Of a stretch of 19,223 nucleotides of DNA, positions 1 to 7,220 are shown piece after piece. Numbering within the stretch: position 1 is the first letter of the stretch; each line of letters opens with the position of its first letter. Source of the DNA: Candidatus Binatia bacterium (lineage in GTDB: Bacteria > Desulfobacterota_B > Binatia > UBA9968); contig JAICHC010000002.1 in assembly GCA_025922795.1 (NCBI GenBank), positions 1 through 19,223 on the forward strand, given 5' to 3'. The translations under genes were made by a program, and so were the position numbers. A model generated the notes under the pieces. That model was not told the origin of the DNA, searched no databases, and saw nothing but the letters and a program-made list of their open reading frames with translations.

Positions 1-586
1 CAAGATCTTCAGGTCGCCGCCGAAGGAAAATCAAGCCTGGAATAACGACGAGCACCCAGAGAGTGAGACCGAGGGCAAGAAATGCGCTGCGCCAGCCGTA
101 ATTCGTTACGAAGAATTGATAGACGAGCGACAGCGCCGCGGAGCCGAGCGGCGTCGCCATCGCAACCAAGCCCATTACCCGCGGCCGTTTGATGTAGAAC
201 CAGTTCGCAACGGCCGTAAACGCGATCATGCCGCAAAGCAAAAACTCAGTGAGAGCGCGGGCGGGAACGAAGGTCATGTAAAACTGCCACGGCTCAGTAC
301 TCAGACTCACCCCGATCGACAACGATCCCACCAGCGCGCCGCCCGCCGGCAGCAGCAAGCGCGGTCCCAAACGATCGGCGAGCGGGCCAAAAATCGGCGA
401 GAGAACACCGCCGAAAAGCGCACCCATACTAATCGCTGCGGCCGTGAGCGAGCGGGTCCAACCCAGGTCATCGCTGATCGGCTTTAGCACCACGGCCATG
501 GTGATGTTGCTCACGCCCGCGGCGAGCACGCCCGCCAGCACGACGATGGCGACAATGACCCAGCCATAGAAAAACGGCAGCGTCAC
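1..586 (-). CDS. MFS transporter, N-terminal part (cut by window edge)
   Basis: Translating the minus strand from a GTG at 586 gives 195 residues of a polytopic membrane protein with no stop before the window edge, so the C-terminal half lies outside. It opens with VTLPFFYGWVIVAIVVL, the usual first helix of small-molecule/organic-acid MFS carriers. A typical motif A-like loop between helices 2 and 3 follows (GPLADRLGPR, about residues 66-75), then further hydrophobic helices near 80-95, 105-125, 135-150 and 165-185. The GTG is chosen because an in-frame TAA lies upstream, no in-frame ATG occurs between them, and AAGGA sits 9 bases before the GTG. The gene is divergent from the UbiD-family decarboxylase, with about 210 bases between them. 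Import of an aromatic or other carboxylic acid for that enzyme is a reasonable guess, but the substrate cannot be read from the sequence. Confidence 0.85.
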   Translation of the reverse strand, partial: MTLPFFYGWVIVAIVVLAGVLAAGVSNITMAVVLKPISDDLGWTRSLTAAAISMGALFGGVLSPIFGPLADRLGPRLLLPAGGALVGSLSIGVSLSTEPWQFYMTFVPARALTEFLLCGMIAFTAVANWFYIKRPRVMGLVAMATPLGSAALSLVYQFFVTNYGWRSAFLALGLTLWVLVVIPGLIFLRRRPEDL

Positions 587-796
587 CCGCAGCGGTCCTT
601 GATCGCCCGAGACAAACTTATTGCGGTAAACTTTAAACGACCGGGCATGCGATTTTTCGATTTAGATTGAATCGTATAGCGGCTCGCTGCTCGGCTTGCA
701 ATGAGATAGCACGCATTTGTATTGGGGGGTTCGAGCTGCCGGTCGATTGACTCCCCCACCACCGCGCCATAGTATGACCGAAATCAGGAGGACTTC

Positions 797-2227
797 ATGG
801 CTGACGTTACCGATATGCGCGGATACATCGAGTTGCTCGAAGAAATGGGCGAACTGCGCCGGATTGAAGGAGCTGATTTGAAAACGGAAGTGGGGGCGCT
901 GACGGAACTGGCCGCCGACCAGGAAGGACCCGCGCTGCTATTCGAGAATTTCAAGGATTACCCTGCGGGCTTTCGGCTCGTCTCGAACGTGTTTCGCACT
1001 TGTAAACGCACGGGGCCAGCGATGGGTATCGATGAAGAGCATGGCATTGACTTTCTCTACGCGTGGCGGAAAAAACTGGCCGCTTATCAACCCGTGCCGG
1101 TCAATCAACTGGAAGGCGGACCGGTACTCGAGAATCAGATGGTCGGAAACGACATCGACCTCTACAAGTTTCCCACACCCCATTGGCACGACTTGGACGG
1201 CGGACCCTACATCGGCACCGGCTGCGGTGTCATTACGAAAGACCCCGAAACCGGCAAGATCAATGTTGGCACCTACCGCGTCATGGTGCAGGACAAAAAT
1301 CATGTCTCGGTAAAGATGAATATGGGCAAGCACGGGCGACTCGCCTTCGAACGCGCGCGCGACTTAGGCAAGCCGCTGCCGGCGGCGATTAGCCTGTGCC
1401 AAGGCCCGGCGATTTTTCTTGCCGCACAAATGCCGTTGCCGCCGGATGTAAACGAATTCGAGTTTGCCGGCTACCTGCAAGGATCGCCCGTGCCGGTGGT
1501 GCGTGGCGCAGCCACGGGTCTACCGATTCCCGCGAACGCCGAGATCGTGCTCGAAGGCGATATTCTGCCGATGAAAGACGAAGAAATGCCAAGAGAAGGT
1601 CCGTTCGGTGAATGGCCCGGTTATTTCACTGAAGCGAACATCGGCGAGACGCCGGTTATGGAAGTCAAGCGCGTCTACTATCGCAACAATCCGATCCTGC
1701 TAGGCGCGCCGCCGCTCAAGCCGCCGTCGAGCTATTTGCCGATTCCGCTCGGCGCCGCCACTCTTTGGGAACAGCTCGAGAAAGCCGGCATTCCCGAAGT
1801 CAAAGGCGTGTGGGGCTTCGTCTACGGCGGGCAGCCCGGACCGTTTACCGTTGTGTCCATCAAGCAGCGTTACGCCGGTCATTCGAAACAGGCTCTGCTC
1901 GTCGCCGCCGGCGCGCGCGCCGGCGCCTACGGCGGTAAGTTCGTCGTCGTGGTCGACGACGATATCGACATCACCAACCCGGCCGACGTCATCTGGGCGA
2001 TCGCCACCCGCTGTCACGTCCGCGAGGATCTCGACGTCGTAAAAGGCGTTTGGGCCTCGGTTTGCGAGCCGGCATTGCCGCCCGAAGAGCGTTCGCCGCG
2101 CGGCTACACGACTGATCGTGTCTTGATCGACGCCTGCCGGCCATTTAAGTGGTTGGACCAATTCCCGGCGGTCAATGCTTTTAGCAAAGAATACAAAGAC
2201 GAGATCGGCAAAAAATTCAGGCTCTAA
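797..2227 (+). CDS. UbiD-family prenylated-FMN-dependent decarboxylase
   Basis: 476 residues, full length for the UbiD family, starting at ATG 797 behind a strong AGGAGGA Shine-Dalgarno (786-792). The family catalyses reversible (de)carboxylation of aromatic or alpha,beta-unsaturated acids using prenylated FMN plus a divalent metal and potassium. Expected active-site residues are visible with the right spacing. NVGTYR supplies Asn156 and Arg161, the acid cluster REGPFGE supplies Glu267 and Glu272, and His179 and Glu222 fit the other two metal ligands. These match the Asn-Arg-His-Glu-Glu-Glu constellation of fungal Fdc1. UbiX, which makes the cofactor, is not in the window. The next genes on this strand (DUF4126, hemQ, SDR) give no ubiquinone context, and the divergent MFS gene suggests a catabolic aromatic-acid decarboxylase rather than the ubiquinone-pathway UbiD. 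Family assignment is firm; the substrate is unknown. Confidence 0.93.
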   Translation: MADVTDMRGYIELLEEMGELRRIEGADLKTEVGALTELAADQEGPALLFENFKDYPAGFRLVSNVFRTCKRTGPAMGIDEEHGIDFLYAWRKKLAAYQPVPVNQLEGGPVLENQMVGNDIDLYKFPTPHWHDLDGGPYIGTGCGVITKDPETGKINVGTYRVMVQDKNHVSVKMNMGKHGRLAFERARDLGKPLPAAISLCQGPAIFLAAQMPLPPDVNEFEFAGYLQGSPVPVVRGAATGLPIPANAEIVLEGDILPMKDEEMPREGPFGEWPGYFTEANIGETPVMEVKRVYYRNNPILLGAPPLKPPSSYLPIPLGAATLWEQLEKAGIPEVKGVWGFVYGGQPGPFTVVSIKQRYAGHSKQALLVAAGARAGAYGGKFVVVVDDDIDITNPADVIWAIATRCHVREDLDVVKGVWASVCEPALPPEERSPRGYTTDRVLIDACRPFKWLDQFPAVNAFSKEYKDEIGKKFRL

Positions 2228-2325
2228 GCGGCTGGGGGCAACGCTCTTTATTTGATATTGTTTTGCCCTTACCGACTTCAAACCTACACGACCCGGTCTT
2301 AAGACGGCCGAACTGAGGTGATCCG

Positions 2326-2967
2326 ATGGGTACACTTGAAGCTTTAAGCTTGGCCATGGGCACAGCATGGACGTCGGGTATCAATCTTTACGCCACCGTG
2401 GCGGCTTTGGGGATTGCCAATCGCATGGAGATGATTCACCTGCCGCAGAATCTCGAAGTACTATCGCATCCCGGGGTGATCGCCATCGCCTGCGTGATGT
2501 ATCTGATTGAATTTTTCGCCGACAAAGTGCCTTATGTCGACAGCGGTTGGGATGCGCTCCATACTTTCATCCGAGTCCCGGCTGGAGCGATCTTGGCCGC
2601 GCAATCATTGGGCGATATGAACCCCGCGTTGGAACTGATGGCGCTGCTCGCCGGCGGCTCGGTTGCGCTGGTTGCGCATGGTACCAAAGCTACGGCACGG
2701 TTGGCGATCAACGCAAGTCCCGAGCCGTTTAGCAACTGGTTTGCCAGCGTCGGGGAGGATGTCACGGTTTTCGGCAGTATCTGGCTCATGTTTAATCACC
2801 CGATTATCATGTTGGTGCTGGTTCTCACTTTCCTCGCGCTCGTCGTTTGGCTGATCCCAAAGATTTACCGTCTTGCCAAGCGCGGTTTTCAAACTCTCCG
2901 CGAGAAGCTGCGCGGCATCAAACCCGATCAACCCGCTCCGCCTGGCTCGACACCGCAAACGACCTAA
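2326..2967 (+). CDS. DUF4126 family membrane protein
   Basis: 213 residues beginning at ATG 2326 with a good GAGGTGA ribosome site. The sequence carries hallmarks I associate with DUF4126: SGINLYATV near residues 17-25, EFFADKVPYVDSGWD (62-76) followed by HTFIR, and HGTKATARLAINASPEP (118-134). Hydrophobic stretches lie at about 5-30, 48-65, 86-118 and a long one at 146-180, so it is an integral membrane protein. A basic and proline-rich cytosolic-looking tail covers residues 181-213. No biochemical function is established for the family as far as I know. It sits 98 bases after the decarboxylase and 11-20 bases before hemQ, so it is probably co-transcribed with hemQ. A link to porphyrin handling would be speculation from position only. 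Confidence 0.8.
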   Translation: MGTLEALSLAMGTAWTSGINLYATVAALGIANRMEMIHLPQNLEVLSHPGVIAIACVMYLIEFFADKVPYVDSGWDALHTFIRVPAGAILAAQSLGDMNPALELMALLAGGSVALVAHGTKATARLAINASPEPFSNWFASVGEDVTVFGSIWLMFNHPIIMLVLVLTFLALVVWLIPKIYRLAKRGFQTLREKLRGIKPDQPAPPGSTPQTT

Positions 2968-2978
2968 CAGCGGACTGA

Positions 2979-3848
2979 GTGCCCATCATGGAGCATCAAC
3001 CGACCAAGCGAGCGGATGTCGACTTGCCGGCGACACCACTGACTCTGGAGGGTTCTTTCCTATTGCATCAAATGTTTCGGGTGCGCTGGCCGGCATGGCG
3101 CAGACTTGGATCGCGCGAGCAAAAGCACATTGTCACCAGCGCTGGGGAGATCTTTACCGCCATGACACACAACCCCCAGCAAGCGACCGGCCTGTTTTCC
3201 CTGCTCGGCCACAAAGGAGACTTGATGCTGGTCCACTTTCGAAACTCTTTAGACAATCTCAATGACACTGAACTAACGCTCGCGCGCTCCGAGTTGAGCG
3301 AATACCTCGAACCGGCCTCATCTTATTTGTCGGTGGTAGAATTGGGGCTGTATGAAGCTTCCGTCAGAACGTACGCCGAATGGACGGATAAAGGACTGCG
3401 GCCCGGCACAGCGGAATGGAACCGAGCGGTCGAGGCTGAACTGACCAAGCAACGCGAGGCTGCCGCGCCACGTCTGTGGCCGGAAATACCCCAACGGCGC
3501 TATCTTTGTTTTTATCCCATGAACAAATTGCGCGGCGAAGCGAAAAACTGGTATGGCGAGCCCATTCGCGAGCGTCAACGTATGATGCAGGAGCACGGCA
3601 TGATCGGTCGCCATTACGCCGGCCGTGTGACCCAGATCATTTCGGGATCCATCGGTTTCGATGACTGGGAATGGGGCGTCGATCTTTTCGCCGATGATCC
3701 GTTGGTGTTTAAAAAACTCGTCTACGAAATGCGCTTCGACGAGGCTAGCGCCGTCTACGGCTTGTTCGGCGCTTTTTTTGTCGGGCTTAGGTTTTCGTCC
3801 ACCCAGCTCGAGACATTCTTCGCTGGCAAGACACCCGGCCTAACGTAA
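2979..3848 (+). CDS. hemQ: HemQ / coproheme decarboxylase (chlorite dismutase family)
   Basis: 289 residues from GTG 2979; an in-frame ATG at 2988 (286 residues) is an equally possible start, and neither has a strong ribosome site. HemQ (ChdC) performs the last step of the coproporphyrin-dependent heme pathway, decarboxylating coproheme to heme b with peroxide. The C-terminal half is very typical: YPMNKLRGEAKNWY starting at Tyr179 holds the radical-forming Tyr and a Lys four residues later (Lys183). EHGMIGRHYAG carries the likely proximal heme ligand His206. Then come GSIGFDDWEWGV and LVYEMRFDEASA. The length is slightly above the usual 245-260 because of an N-terminal extension. No other heme-pathway gene (hemH, hemY) is in the window. 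It may be co-transcribed with the DUF4126 gene. Confidence 0.93.
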   Translation: MPIMEHQPTKRADVDLPATPLTLEGSFLLHQMFRVRWPAWRRLGSREQKHIVTSAGEIFTAMTHNPQQATGLFSLLGHKGDLMLVHFRNSLDNLNDTELTLARSELSEYLEPASSYLSVVELGLYEASVRTYAEWTDKGLRPGTAEWNRAVEAELTKQREAAAPRLWPEIPQRRYLCFYPMNKLRGEAKNWYGEPIRERQRMMQEHGMIGRHYAGRVTQIISGSIGFDDWEWGVDLFADDPLVFKKLVYEMRFDEASAVYGLFGAFFVGLRFSSTQLETFFAGKTPGLT

Positions 3849-3907
3849 TATTCGACAAAGCGGTCTTGATCATTCCACGGCCCGAGCACATCGGTCTTGG
3901 AGGAACC

Positions 3908-4669
3908 ATGCGTCTAAAAGACAAAGTAGCAATCATCACCGGCGCCGCACACGGCATCGGTAAAGCTTATGCGCGTCGTTTTGCCGAAGAGGGCGCGCGC
4001 GTGGTGATCGCCGATGTCGACGCGGCCGGCGGGGAAGCAACCGCTAAAGCCATTAGCGACAGCGGCGGCTCGGCATGGTCGCGCCCGACCGATGTGCGCA
4101 GCTTTGCGAATATTCAGGGTCTCATCCAGGGAACCGCTAAGAGATACGGCCGCATCGATGTGCTTCTCAATAACGCCGCGATTTATGTCACCCAGAAACT
4201 TTGGAAAGGGCCCGTGGAAGAATTGGCGCTCGAGGAATGGGACCGCGTCATCGAAGTCAATTTGACAGGCGTGTTCCTGTGCAGCAAAGCGACGATCCCG
4301 ATCATGAAGCAGCAAAAGAGCGGGAAAATCATCAACATCGCTTCCGGGACTTTTTTTAGCGGCTCCGGCGACATGCCGCATTACACCACGGCAAAAGGCG
4401 GCGTCGTCGCGCTCACTCGAGTCATGGCGCGACAGTTGGGCGAGTGGGGAATCAACGTAAACTGCATGACGCCGGGCTCGACGATGAGCGAAGAATCAGT
4501 TTCCGACGAAGTGCTCAAACGGCGCCAGGGCAGTATGGAGAAGCGCGCCTTTCGCCGCATCGAAACGCCCGCAGACATCGTCGGCACCGCCGTGTTTCTC
4601 GCCAGCTCCGACAGCGACTTTATCACCGGCCAACTCCTCGTCGTCGAAGGCGGCGGAATCATGCATTGA
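3908..4669 (+). CDS. Short-chain dehydrogenase/reductase (classical SDR)
   Basis: 253 residues, normal for a classical SDR. ATG 3908 is preferred over an upstream TTG at 3866 because GGAGG (3899-3903) lies just ahead of it and the protein then begins MRLKDKVAIITG as in the family. Nucleotide-binding motif TGAAHGIG spans residues 11-18 and NNAA is at 88-91. The catalytic tetrad is complete: Asn118, Ser146, Tyr159 and Lys163, with YTTAK matching YxxxK. Asp36-Asp38 after the second strand (VVIADVD) suggests NAD(H) rather than NADP(H) preference. The C-terminus FITGQLLVVEGGGIMH is usual for oxidoreductases of the FabG-like group. It lies 59 bases after hemQ on the same strand. The substrate cannot be inferred. 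Confidence 0.92.
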   Translation: MRLKDKVAIITGAAHGIGKAYARRFAEEGARVVIADVDAAGGEATAKAISDSGGSAWSRPTDVRSFANIQGLIQGTAKRYGRIDVLLNNAAIYVTQKLWKGPVEELALEEWDRVIEVNLTGVFLCSKATIPIMKQQKSGKIINIASGTFFSGSGDMPHYTTAKGGVVALTRVMARQLGEWGINVNCMTPGSTMSEESVSDEVLKRRQGSMEKRAFRRIETPADIVGTAVFLASSDSDFITGQLLVVEGGGIMH

Positions 4670-4754
4670 ACCGATAATGCCGCTGTCGCGGGAGTGCCGT
4701 TTTGAGCTCTTGGATCTCGTCCCTCAGATTCGTAATCAAAAAGATGCGCTCGCG

Positions 4755-5249
4755 CTACCCAACGGTCGGCGTCACCCCGTAAACATGGCCGCAGGCGCTG
4801 CAGAAAATAATATTGAAAGGGGCGAGGATGAATTGCTTGCCGCGGGCTGAAGAGGAGCCGGCCTTGCGCGAAACGATGTGGTCGGTACCCACCACCGAGC
4901 AGGACGGACATTTCGGATCGGCTTCTGTTTTGTTCTTAAAATCCTGCGTGAAACGAAAACCGTTGCTCGGGTCAGACTCGGAGCGGGGCTCCTCTTCGCT
5001 GCTGTTATCTTGAGTGGAGTTCTCATGAGCCGGGCGCGTTACCTGATCGTAGTTTGCGCGCCGACTCCCGTCCGAAAGGACCTCGTACGCGTCCAAAACC
5101 TGCTTGAATTTTGTTGCGGCTTCGACATCGTCGGGATTACGGTCGGGATGATAGCGAAACACGGCCTTGCGATACGCCCGTTTGATTTCTTCCTGGCTAG
5201 CGCCGCGCTGAATCCCTAAAACCGAATAGTAGTCGAAAGTCGCATCCAA
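4755..5249 (-). CDS. J-domain protein with C-terminal zinc ribbon
   Basis: 164 residues. Residues 5-70 form a J domain with the HPD tripeptide at 34-36 inside [11 protein letters not shown] and the downstream helix [14 protein letters not shown]. It should therefore stimulate the ATPase of a DnaK/Hsp70 partner. A polar acidic linker (71-110) leads to a short C-terminal module with CPSC (114-117) and CSAC (150-153), spaced like a single zinc ribbon. It lacks the Gly/Phe region, the four-repeat zinc domain and the substrate-binding domains of DnaJ, so it is a class-C-type specialised cochaperone. The ATG at 5249 has only a weak ribosome site. It lies 69 bases after the unknown 161-residue gene on the same strand, and the two probably form a small operon. 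It faces the SDR gene convergently. Confidence 0.85.
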   Translation of the reverse strand: MDATFDYYSVLGIQRGASQEEIKRAYRKAVFRYHPDRNPDDVEAATKFKQVLDAYEVLSDGSRRANYDQVTRPAHENSTQDNSSEEEPRSESDPSNGFRFTQDFKNKTEADPKCPSCSVVGTDHIVSRKAGSSSARGKQFILAPFNIIFCSACGHVYGVTPTVG

Positions 5250-5318
5250 TGTTCGATACTCTGAGCGCGTGGAACCGAGCTTACGATGAAAAGTTTTCGA
5301 CTGGGGATTGTCGCATGG

Positions 5319-5804
5319 TTAGCGGCGCCGATAGACGCGGCGTCCTCCGGTCCCGGTCATTCTGCCTCTTTGCTTATACATTTGGACACACATGTCGTAT
5401 ATCGCCGAGCCTGCTCGGTCGTCGATCACGTGCTCGCCGTCGCGCGTCAAATACTCGACTCGAATCAGTGAGTCTTTCGAGCCGCCGTCATTGTTGGTGA
5501 CGCGCAAGAGAAGCGATTCGCTTTTATCGAGGTAGCCGCCGATCGTGCGAAAAATTTGAGCTTGATTGATAAATTGCGCGGAGAGCAGGATCTCGCCCCG
5601 TCGCATTTCGCCGATTCGATCGAGTTCTTCAATATCGCCCAGCGTGTAGGTGATCGAAACGGGTGCCGGCGCCGGCGGTTCCTGATAGCCGCATTCGGCG
5701 ATGTACTCCTCTCCTCTGAGGCGAATATCGAACGACCTCAACCCCCTTCGATCGAGATCCTGGCCGATACAGCGGAGCGCCGTGGCATAGTTGATGTAGG
5801 CCAT
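5319..5804 (-). CDS. Conserved-looking hypothetical protein, 161 aa
   Basis: I do not recognise this protein. From ATG 5804 it has 161 residues. An upstream in-frame GTG at 5837 would add 11, but a TATAAA box at 5853-5848 would leave almost no leader for that start, so ATG 5804 is preferred. It has no signal peptide or membrane segment. It starts with a helix-like segment (AYINYATALRCIGQDLDRRG), then beta-rich stretches (SFDIRLRGEEYIAEC, PVSITYTLGDI), a helical middle around QFINQAQIFRTIGGYLDK, a strand pair with a DGGSKDS turn (LLLRVTNNDGG...LIRVEYLT), and a strongly basic tail from about residue 143. It is followed closely by the J-domain gene, so a role with that cochaperone is possible. 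No function is claimed. Confidence 0.65.
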   Translation of the reverse strand: MAYINYATALRCIGQDLDRRGLRSFDIRLRGEEYIAECGYQEPPAPAPVSITYTLGDIEELDRIGEMRRGEILLSAQFINQAQIFRTIGGYLDKSESLLLRVTNNDGGSKDSLIRVEYLTRDGEHVIDDRAGSAIYDMCVQMYKQRGRMTGTGGRRVYRRR

Positions 5805-5837
5805 GGTAGAGAATTCCGGTCGACGCACTTCAAACAC

Positions 5838-5860
5838 TTAGCGAAATTTTATAACGCTAA
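5838..5860 (-). promoter_or_regulatory. Candidate promoter -10 box inside an inverted repeat
   Basis: On the minus strand TATAAA (5853-5848) lies in the centre of a perfect 6-base inverted repeat, TTAGCG (5860-5855) and CGCTAA (5843-5838), separated by 11 bases. Transcription starting about 7 bases after the box would give a leader of roughly 37 bases to ATG 5804. No convincing -35 hexamer at 17 bases is seen; TTGACC lies 21 bases upstream of the box. An operator that overlaps the -10 is the natural reading, but a 6-base dyad can arise by chance. Confidence 0.3.
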
Positions 5861-5926
5861 TGGTACGGTTACTGGGTCAAAAAATCAACACAAATAACGG
5901 AGCCGAGGCGAATGCCACTTGTGAGG

Positions 5927-5958
5927 AAACGACCGCGCTGAGCAAGTTCGGTCGTTTT
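5927..5958 (-). terminator. Inverted-repeat terminator after the nitrile hydratase-like genes
   Basis: AAACGACCG (5927-5935) and CGGTCGTTT (5949-5957) form a perfect 9-base stem with a 13-base loop, 25 bases past the stop of the last subunit gene (5983). On the minus strand the stem ends in UUU then CCUC, so the U-tract is short; on the plus strand it ends in UUUU. The position between two co-directional transcription units supports a terminator. Confidence 0.6.
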
Positions 5959-5982
5959 GAGGGGATCGAAGAAATTATTCGG

Positions 5983-6600
5983 CTAGTCCGGAATGGCAGG
6001 CAATGGGTCCATGACGCCGATCATGCTGTCGCGCGTCACCAGCTTGGCGAGATCCATCTCGCTCCACCCTTCCGTGCCTCGGGGCCGAAGCGGCAAGACG
6101 ATGTACCGGATATCTGCGGTACTGTCGTGAACCCGCACTTCGACATCATCCGGCAGTTCCAAACCGAATTCCCGCATGACGCCGCGCGGATCGGCGACCG
6201 CGCGCTGACGATAATTAAAGCTCTTGTACCAATCGGGCGGACGACCCAGGATCGGACGCGGGTAGCATGAACACAGGGTGCACACGACCATGTGCCGAAC
6301 TTTTTCGGTATTCTCGAGAACGACAAATTCATTGATCGCGGTCGCATCGATTCCCATTTCGGCGCAAGCCGCTTTGGGATCGGCGATGAAGCGTCGTTTA
6401 AAGGCCGGGTCTACCCAAGCCCGCGACACCAGCTTGGCTCCATTCGCCGGAGATCTCGCCTCCTGGTATTCGACTTGGCACTGGATGTCTTTTTCGGTGA
6501 TCACGCCTTTTTCGAGTAGAAGATCGCGAATCGCGTAAATTCTTTTGGCGTAATAGCTGAGTTCGTGCTTCGGATGTTCATGTCCGTGGTCGTCGCTCAT
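5983..6600 (-). CDS. Cobalt-type nitrile hydratase alpha / thiocyanate hydrolase gamma-like subunit
   Basis: 205 residues from ATG 6600, chosen because GGGAG lies 7 bases ahead; an upstream TTG would add two residues. This is the metal-binding chain. VCTLCSC (residues 106-112) is the cobalt-type claw, with Cys107, Cys110 and Cys112 plus Ser111 and backbone amides expected to hold non-corrin Co(III), two cysteines becoming oxidised. The following YPRPILGRPPDWYKS and the C-terminal RYIVLPLRPRGTEGWSE and LVTRDSMIGV are family signatures. By memory the CYPRPILG form resembles thiocyanate hydrolase gamma, while many nitrile hydratases have Trp at the Arg position. The N-terminus is His-rich (HGHEHPKH). 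It starts 10 bases after the preceding small-subunit gene. The reaction is either nitrile to amide or thiocyanate to carbonyl sulfide plus ammonia. Confidence 0.88.
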   Translation of the reverse strand: MSDDHGHEHPKHELSYYAKRIYAIRDLLLEKGVITEKDIQCQVEYQEARSPANGAKLVSRAWVDPAFKRRFIADPKAACAEMGIDATAINEFVVLENTEKVRHMVVCTLCSCYPRPILGRPPDWYKSFNYRQRAVADPRGVMREFGLELPDDVEVRVHDSTADIRYIVLPLRPRGTEGWSEMDLAKLVTRDSMIGVMDPLPAIPD

Positions 6601-6610
6601 AACCAACTCC

Positions 6611-6904
6611 CTAAAGCATCGGTTCTAACCAATGATCGTAAATGTCGACCAAAACTTTGTCGCCAGCGTGCGGCGATTTTCCGAATACGTCTGGGTGACG
6701 AAAAGCGACCAGGTAAAGCGTCCTTTTGGGCAGGCCGTCGCGACCAAAAGCGAGCGACTCCGGATTGAGAAAATCACCGTAAACGCGTTCGATCCGACCG
6801 GTTTTGCCGCGAATATACCACGGCGTGCGCAGGTGCCCAGGCCGGTCCTCGAATTTGACTTTGACCCGATCACCCGCTTTGAACTTGCCGGTCGGCTCGT
6901 TCAC
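6611..6904 (-). CDS. Nitrile hydratase beta C-terminal half / thiocyanate hydrolase alpha-like subunit
   Basis: 97 residues from GTG 6904, whose GTGA overlaps the TGA of the gene before it; a GTG at 6916 would add four residues. The protein matches only the C-terminal, SH3-like part of a nitrile hydratase beta chain. It shows FKAGDRVKVKFEDRPGHLR, then TPWYIRGKTGRIERVYGDF, LYLVAFRHPDVFG and an ending of VDIYDHWLEPML. The arginines of the GHLR...YIRGK segment correspond to the beta-chain region that reaches the active-site cysteines in this family. As a separate gene it corresponds to ScnA of thiocyanate hydrolase, or to the split beta chain of trimeric nitrile hydratases such as the toyocamycin enzyme. 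It cannot work alone and should assemble with both neighbours. Confidence 0.82.
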   Translation of the reverse strand: MNEPTGKFKAGDRVKVKFEDRPGHLRTPWYIRGKTGRIERVYGDFLNPESLAFGRDGLPKRTLYLVAFRHPDVFGKSPHAGDKVLVDIYDHWLEPML

Positions 6905-7212
6905 GGCCGGCCCCACTTAGTATCGAACTCGGCCAGCTTGCGGTCGATCTCTTGTTTTTCAAGGATTTTTTTCTCGATCAGAATGGCTTCGATACTGGCG
7001 ATCCACCGCTCATAGTACGACATGTCGCGATAAGCAGCGGAGTCCATTTCTTCGCGGGCGCGGCGCATCTCGTCGGTTCGCTTAACTCCTTTGGCTCCCA
7101 GAGCTTGATTGATCGCATCCGCGAGAATCTCCCAATCTGAAAGCTCATGCTGGCTTTGATCGATTGGCCCGGCGCCCGGGAGACCGCCGACATCATGATG
7201 TCCACGGGGCAT
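6901..7212 (-). CDS. Nitrile hydratase beta N-terminal half / thiocyanate hydrolase beta-like subunit
   Basis: 103 residues from ATG 7212. The start is decided by a perfect AAGGAGGT (7228-7221) with 8 bases spacing; an in-frame TTG at 7236 is less likely. It resembles the N-terminal helical half of nitrile hydratase beta: HHDVGGLPGAGPID at residues 5-18, DWEILADAINQAL at about 27-39, and SYYERWIASIEAILIEKKIL near the middle to end. It corresponds to ScnB of thiocyanate hydrolase. The family's separate cobalt activators (P14K/P15K, NhlE) also resemble this half, so an activator role is an alternative. The immediately following C-terminal half makes a structural subunit more likely. It begins 20 bases after the pckG stop. 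Confidence 0.8.
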   Translation of the reverse strand: MPRGHHDVGGLPGAGPIDQSQHELSDWEILADAINQALGAKGVKRTDEMRRAREEMDSAAYRDMSYYERWIASIEAILIEKKILEKQEIDRKLAEFDTKWGRP

Positions 7213-7220
7213 AAACTGAT

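Noticed and set aside
658..674. Inverted repeat CGATT / AATCG between the MFS and UbiD genes
   Set aside because: Only five bases per arm; expected by chance, and not tied to a promoter I can define.
2232..2272. GGGCAA / TTGCCC pair after the UbiD gene as a terminator
   Set aside because: Six-base stem with a loop of about 21 bases and no T-run; not convincing.
2298..2307. Ten-base palindrome GTCTTAAGAC before the DUF4126 gene
   Set aside because: Palindromes of this size arise about once per kilobase by chance, and it does not extend outward.
1700..2368. Minus-strand open frame of 222 codons opposite the UbiD gene
   Set aside because: Covers conserved UbiD coding sequence on the other strand; no supporting signal.
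4670..4754. Bidirectional terminator between the convergent SDR and J-protein genes
   Set aside because: Only a four-base CCGC/GCGG stem without a T-tract was found.
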